Below, in pieces: positions 7,305 to 10,324 of a stretch of 10,324 nucleotides of DNA (its first letter is position 1; each line of letters begins with the position of its first letter). The position numbers and the translations under genes were made by a program. This stretch comes from Deltaproteobacteria bacterium (GTDB lineage: Bacteria; Desulfobacterota; GWC2-55-46; S146-70). The notes beneath the pieces are model-generated. The model was not told the DNA's origin, made no database searches, and worked only from the letters and a program-made list of their open reading frames with translations. The DNA lies in NCBI GenBank assembly GCA_015492395.1, contig WGFD01000259.1:1-10324 (forward strand), written 5' to 3'.

Positions 7305-7990
7305 ATTTTCCCCTTCTCCGCCTGATCCCTTTGGTCCTCTTTATTGCGGGGTGCGCCTCCGGTGTGGTATACAATGGCCGTGGTGACACCGGACTCCGAG
7401 AGGTGGAGACCATAAGGGCGACTGCAAAGGTAGAGATCCGGGAAGAGGATGAGAGGTTGTTGAAGGGACGGGCGGTGGTAGTGGCCGCGTGGCCCGGTCT
7501 ATTCAGGATAGAGGTGCTGGGGCTCTTTAATCAGACCGTCTTCATACTTGCCTCGGATGGCGAGAAGATTTCACTCCTCTCGGTGAGGGATCAAGTCTTA
7601 TACACGTGGCCGGTTGGGGAATCTCCCTATCCGTTTCTGGGTAGGGATCTGGCGGCATATCTTGTGGGAAGGGTTCCAGAGTCATCTTTGGATATCCAGG
7701 GGAAGGGTATATCCATAGATAAGACGGAAGAAGGGTTTATCAAGAGTATTACGAGGCACGTTGGGGGTACGCCGCTACTGGAGGTCGCGATGGATAAGTA
7801 CAGAAGGGTATCTTCTTTGAATATACCGTATTCCATAACATTGACGGGTGAGAGGGGCAGTATGGGGATAAGCTACAGTGATGTTGAGTTGAATGTAGGG
7901 GTCGACAGCAAAGACTTCACTCTTGTGGCACCACCCGGCTATAAGGAGATCCATGGTGTTGAGTATCGGGTTATCCCCGGTCCCTCTTGA
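7301..7990 (+). CDS. LolB-like outer-membrane lipoprotein
   Basis: This lipoprotein of 229 residues has signal peptide MNFPLLRLIPLVLFIAGC, lipobox IAGC and lipidated Cys18 followed by Ala. The mature part follows the LolB/LolA layout: a strand region (TIRATAKVEIREEDERLLKG) and then FRIEVLGLFNQTVFILASDG. After these come a central SPYPFLGRDLAAYLVGRVP segment and a C-terminal strand pair ending near the FTLVAPPGYKE stretch. LolB receives lipoproteins from LolA and inserts them into the outer membrane. Related families share the half-barrel fold with less certain roles, so the function is inferred. It overlaps the upstream TPR gene by ATGA and is probably coupled to it. The closest good Shine-Dalgarno (AGGAGG) is 20 bases from the ATG, which supports coupling. 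Confidence 0.8.
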   Translation: MNFPLLRLIPLVLFIAGCASGVVYNGRGDTGLREVETIRATAKVEIREEDERLLKGRAVVVAAWPGLFRIEVLGLFNQTVFILASDGEKISLLSVRDQVLYTWPVGESPYPFLGRDLAAYLVGRVPESSLDIQGKGISIDKTEEGFIKSITRHVGGTPLLEVAMDKYRRVSSLNIPYSITLTGERGSMGISYSDVELNVGVDSKDFTLVAPPGYKEIHGVEYRVIPGPS

Positions 7991-7996
7991 TCAATG

Positions 7997-8033
7997 TGGA
8001 GACGTCCAGCGGAGGGCATTCCACGCCTCTCCA
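7997..8033 (+). terminator. Stem-loop just after the lolB-like gene, possible 3' end or attenuator
   Basis: Seven bases after the lolB-like stop codon, TGGAGA-CGT (7997-8005) can pair with ACG and TCTCCA (8023-8025 and 8028-8033). A two-base CC bulge and a 17-base loop remain unpaired. No T-run follows directly (the nearest is TTTT about 35 bases later), so it is not a standard intrinsic terminator. It could protect the transcript's 3' end, and its position agrees with a new promoter just downstream. Confidence 0.3.
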
Positions 8034-8074
8034 GCCTTCACTCCGCAAATGGATTTCCATCGCCCCTTTTGTCC

Positions 8075-8103
8075 TTGACAGGAAATGTAGTGCCTGGGAT
8101 AAT
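8075..8103 (+). promoter_or_regulatory. Near-consensus sigma70 promoter for ftsE-ftsX-envC
   Basis: A perfect TTGACA at 8075-8080, an ideal 17-base spacer and GATAAT at 8098-8103 (5 of 6) make this the best promoter match in the window. Transcription would begin near 8110, leaving a leader of about 87 bases before the ftsE ATG. It lies in the only sizeable gap of the plus-strand cluster. This implies that the division genes are expressed independently of the TPR-lolB-like pair. Confidence 0.6.
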
Positions 8104-8196
8104 GAGGCGAAATGGCTCCCTTTGTCCGGAGAGATCTGTAAAAAGTCTTTTTTAAAGTTTGCAAGATACCTCTATCCCACTGTTATTTGCCTTCTT

Positions 8197-8850
8197 ATGA
8201 TCCAGCTGTACCATGTTTATAAGAGTTATGAGGGGTCATCTGCGGCGCTGTCCGACATTACTTTTACAATTGCGAAGGGGGAGTTCGTCTTTCTCACAGG
8301 CCCCAGCGGCGCCGGGAAGACCACACTGCTCAAGATAGTATTCGGCATCGAGCGGCCGACCGAGGGGCAGATAATCGTGGATGGGCGGAATCAATCGAGG
8401 ATAAACAACAGAGGGGTCTCCCTCTTGAGGAGGAAGGTGGGTTTTGTGTTCCAGGACTTCAAGTTACTTCCAAAGAAGACGGTTTACGAGAATGTGGCGC
8501 TTGCACTCGAGGTGATTGGTGTCTCTCCCGGAGAGGTTAGAAGCAAGGTGCAGCGTATCCTCTCATACGTTGGTTTGAGGCACAGGGCCAACTTTAAGCC
8601 GCTATCCCTCTCCGGTGGAGAACAGCAGAGGGTGGCCATTGCAAGGGCGCTGGTAAAGCAACCGGCCATCCTATTGGCGGACGAACCCACCGGAAATCTT
8701 GACCCGGAGTTGGCCAACTCTATAGTGGAACTCTTCAGGGATGTCAATGCGATGGGTACCACCGTTTTGATGGCGACCCATGACAAGACCCTTATAGAGA
8801 GGTTCGGGAGGAGGAGGATAGCACTTGATAGGGGAAGGATTATCGGTTAA
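8197..8850 (+). CDS. ftsE: Cell-division ATP-binding protein FtsE
   Basis: This is the cytoplasmic ATPase of the FtsEX complex, an ABC-type machine. It does not transport a substrate; it transmits conformational change to control peptidoglycan hydrolysis during division. It has 217 residues, the usual FtsE size. Walker A GPSGAGKT is at 35-42, the Q-loop glutamine at about 86 and the signature LSGGEQQ at 138-144. Walker B AILLADEP has its catalytic Glu at about 163, and the switch His is near 195 (ATHD). The start MIQLYHVYKSYEG aligns with the FtsE family. The frame stays open upstream to 7987, but that translation is unlike FtsE. No Shine-Dalgarno is visible before the ATG at 8197, which is unusual here. 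The stop overlaps the ftsX start by one base (TAATG). Confidence 0.96.
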   Translation: MIQLYHVYKSYEGSSAALSDITFTIAKGEFVFLTGPSGAGKTTLLKIVFGIERPTEGQIIVDGRNQSRINNRGVSLLRRKVGFVFQDFKLLPKKTVYENVALALEVIGVSPGEVRSKVQRILSYVGLRHRANFKPLSLSGGEQQRVAIARALVKQPAILLADEPTGNLDPELANSIVELFRDVNAMGTTVLMATHDKTLIERFGRRRIALDRGRIIG

Positions 8851-9743
8851 TGGGGAGGTCTTATAGCCTGCTGTATATATTACTGGAGTCCGTCAGGAAC
8901 ATAAGAGACAATGGCCTGACCACCATCGTTACGATTGTTACCATAGGCTTCTCTCTGGCTATATTTACCCTTTTTTTACTGGTATCGATCAATATAAGCA
9001 CGGTTATACAGAAGTGGGGGGAGCAGATTCAGGTAGTTGTATATCTTAAGGACGGGATCCCCCGAAATGAAGTCGGGCGTCTGAGAAAGATAATAAGCAA
9101 CGTGGACGGAGTGGATAAGGTCGACTACATCTCCAAGGAGAGCGCCCTCAATATCCTGAAGAGAGAGCTCAAGGGGTACAAGGGGGTACTTGATGCCATG
9201 GTGGATAACCCCCTGCCCCTTTCCTTCGAGGTGAAGATTAATGAATCATACAGGAGTACCGATAAGATAAGGTATATTGTAAGCAAACTGGAGAAGCTGG
9301 AGTGGGTTGATGATATGCAGTATGGCCGGGAGTGGGTGGAGAGGTTCGCGGGGCTCTTGAAGTTCGTTGAGCTGTTCACACTTGTCGTCGGTGTATTCTT
9401 GACGGTGGCGGTTGTATTCATAGTGTCTAATACGGTAAAATTGGCCGTATATGCGAGGAAGAGCGAGATAGAGATAACCAGGCTCATAGGCGCGAGCAAT
9501 CTGTATATAAAGTCGCCTTTTTTTGTCGAAGGGGTGTTCGAGGGCCTTGTAGGCGGCTTCATGGCCGCAGGTCTGATACTCCTGGGTGTTAAGATCATGA
9601 GCATGAATGTCCCGGCAATGTTTTTGCACCTTGTAGCGATGCCGGTCAGGCCGCTGGTGCTTCTGTGCGGCTTGGTCGTTGCCGGGATATCTTTCGGTGT
9701 TGTGGGGAGCATGGTCTCTCTTGGAAGGTTCCTGAAGGTATAG
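8850..9743 (+). CDS. ftsX: Cell-division protein FtsX, permease-like subunit
   Basis: This is the inner-membrane partner of FtsE, 297 residues, with the expected topology. A cytoplasmic N-terminus (LLYILLESVRNIRDNGLTT) precedes TM1 at about 23-46. An extracytoplasmic domain at about 47-170 begins with a strand containing VVVYLKDG and contains the VDKVDYISKESAL segment. Three C-terminal membrane helices lie near 176-195, 228-248 and 268-289. The conserved cytoplasmic loop RKSEIEITRLIGAS follows TM2 and contacts FtsE. The periplasmic domain is known in other bacteria to recruit the hydrolase activator, and such a gene follows directly. The start overlaps the ftsE stop, and the stop is 5 bases before the next ATG, so the three genes form one tight unit. 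Confidence 0.96.
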   Translation: MGRSYSLLYILLESVRNIRDNGLTTIVTIVTIGFSLAIFTLFLLVSINISTVIQKWGEQIQVVVYLKDGIPRNEVGRLRKIISNVDGVDKVDYISKESALNILKRELKGYKGVLDAMVDNPLPLSFEVKINESYRSTDKIRYIVSKLEKLEWVDDMQYGREWVERFAGLLKFVELFTLVVGVFLTVAVVFIVSNTVKLAVYARKSEIEITRLIGASNLYIKSPFFVEGVFEGLVGGFMAAGLILLGVKIMSMNVPAMFLHLVAMPVRPLVLLCGLVVAGISFGVVGSMVSLGRFLKV

Positions 9744-9748
9744 GGGAG

Positions 9749-10324
9749 ATGGTCTTTGGCAAAGATAAGATACTGTCCTCCGTCATGATCTGTCTGTGCG
9801 TTATGACTGCATTCACCGCCTATGCCGAGGATGTTAAGAGAGAGATACTTAGCAAGGAAAAGAGGCTTAATGAGATAGAGAGCAAGAAGAAGAGCAGAGA
9901 GGCCGTGATAAGAGACGCCTCCAGGAGGGAGGGCTCTATCCTGGCCGAACTGGAGGCTATAGACAGGGTAGTTATCAGGACCCTCCATGAACTGCAGGAG
10001 ATAGAGCGGGATCTGGAACGTCTAGAGAGACGGATCTACCGGACGGAAGCCAAGATGGCGCTACTGATGAAGGAGAAGGAGAGGCTGTCGGGATTGCTGC
10101 AGAAGCGTTTGGTTGCCATCTATAAGATGAGAGGCGGCGGTGCGATAAGGATCTTACTCTCCTCCTCTTCCGCAGGCGACATGGAGAGGAACCGTAGATA
10201 CCTGGCGGCTGTGATAGACAGTGATTTGAATCTGCTGGAAGAGTATAACGAGAATATATCATTATACGGTAAAGAGCTGGATGAATTGGAGAATCTCCGG
10301 AGGGACAAGTCCCGTCTGAGAGAG
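9749..10324 (+). CDS. EnvC-like murein hydrolase activator, N-terminal part, 3' end cut by window
   Basis: 192 codons are visible and the frame is open at the right edge. A signal peptide (ILSSVMICLCVMTAFTAYA, likely cleavage after Ala26) is followed by a long charged coiled coil (about residues 30-115, such as LHELQEIERDLERLERRI). Next come LQKRLVAIYKMRGGG and ILLSSSS..., then another helical stretch. This is the layout of EnvC and related M23-type activators, in which the coiled coil binds the FtsX periplasmic domain and a C-terminal LytM domain activates amidases. The LytM domain would lie beyond the window, so its presence and catalytic residues cannot be checked. GGGGAG abuts the ATG and GAAGG sits about 10 bases upstream. 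Position directly after ftsX supports the assignment. Confidence 0.85.
   Translation, partial: MVFGKDKILSSVMICLCVMTAFTAYAEDVKREILSKEKRLNEIESKKKSREAVIRDASRREGSILAELEAIDRVVIRTLHELQEIERDLERLERRIYRTEAKMALLMKEKERLSGLLQKRLVAIYKMRGGGAIRILLSSSSAGDMERNRRYLAAVIDSDLNLLEEYNENISLYGKELDELENLRRDKSRLRE

Noticed and set aside
7987..8196. N-terminal extension of about 70 residues on FtsE from a TTG start at 7987
   Set aside because: The extension has no resemblance to FtsE, the protein is full length from 8197, and a strong promoter lies within the extension.
9125..9988. Long minus-strand open frame opposite ftsX, and a similar one at 4601-5140 opposite the small gene and usp
   Set aside because: Both lie antisense to well-supported genes, show no recognisable family, and have low-complexity or irregular composition typical of shadow frames.

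Overview
This window looks like ordinary chromosomal DNA from a Gram-negative bacterium. The Gram-negative call rests on two lipoproteins with outer-membrane-type signals, one of them LolB-like, and on a complete ftsE-ftsX pair followed by an EnvC-type murein hydrolase activator. A two-subunit glycine dehydrogenase (gcvPA plus gcvPB) and frequent AGG/AGA arginine and ATA isoleucine codons suggest a Desulfobacterota- or Nitrospirota-like lineage. That placement is inference; no rRNA or tRNA is present to settle it.

Left part (about 1-4293, minus strand): a glycine cleavage operon read right to left as gcvT, gcvH, gcvPA, gcvPB. gcvPB is cut by the left edge. The encoded T protein, lipoyl H protein and split P protein together turn glycine and tetrahydrofolate into methylene-THF, CO2, ammonia and NADH, once an L protein (dihydrolipoyl dehydrogenase, not in this window) is added.

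Middle (about 4294-5380): an AT-rich divergent intergenic region with a perfect 7-bp-arm inverted repeat. It is followed on the plus strand by a small protein of unknown function and a universal stress protein.

Right part (about 5568-10324, plus strand): a 15-repeat TPR lipoprotein and a LolB-like lipoprotein overlap by ATGA. A 206-base gap then holds a stem-loop and a near-consensus sigma70 promoter, and after it come ftsE, ftsX and the start of an envC-like gene, cut by the right edge. The first pair probably serves the outer membrane. The second set is the cell-division ABC complex that gates peptidoglycan hydrolysis at the septum.

I saw no CRISPR array, mobile element, toxin-antitoxin or defence genes, and no strong candidate for an undescribed system. 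The points worth a second look are regulatory elements, one uncharacterised small protein and some gene-neighbourhood details.
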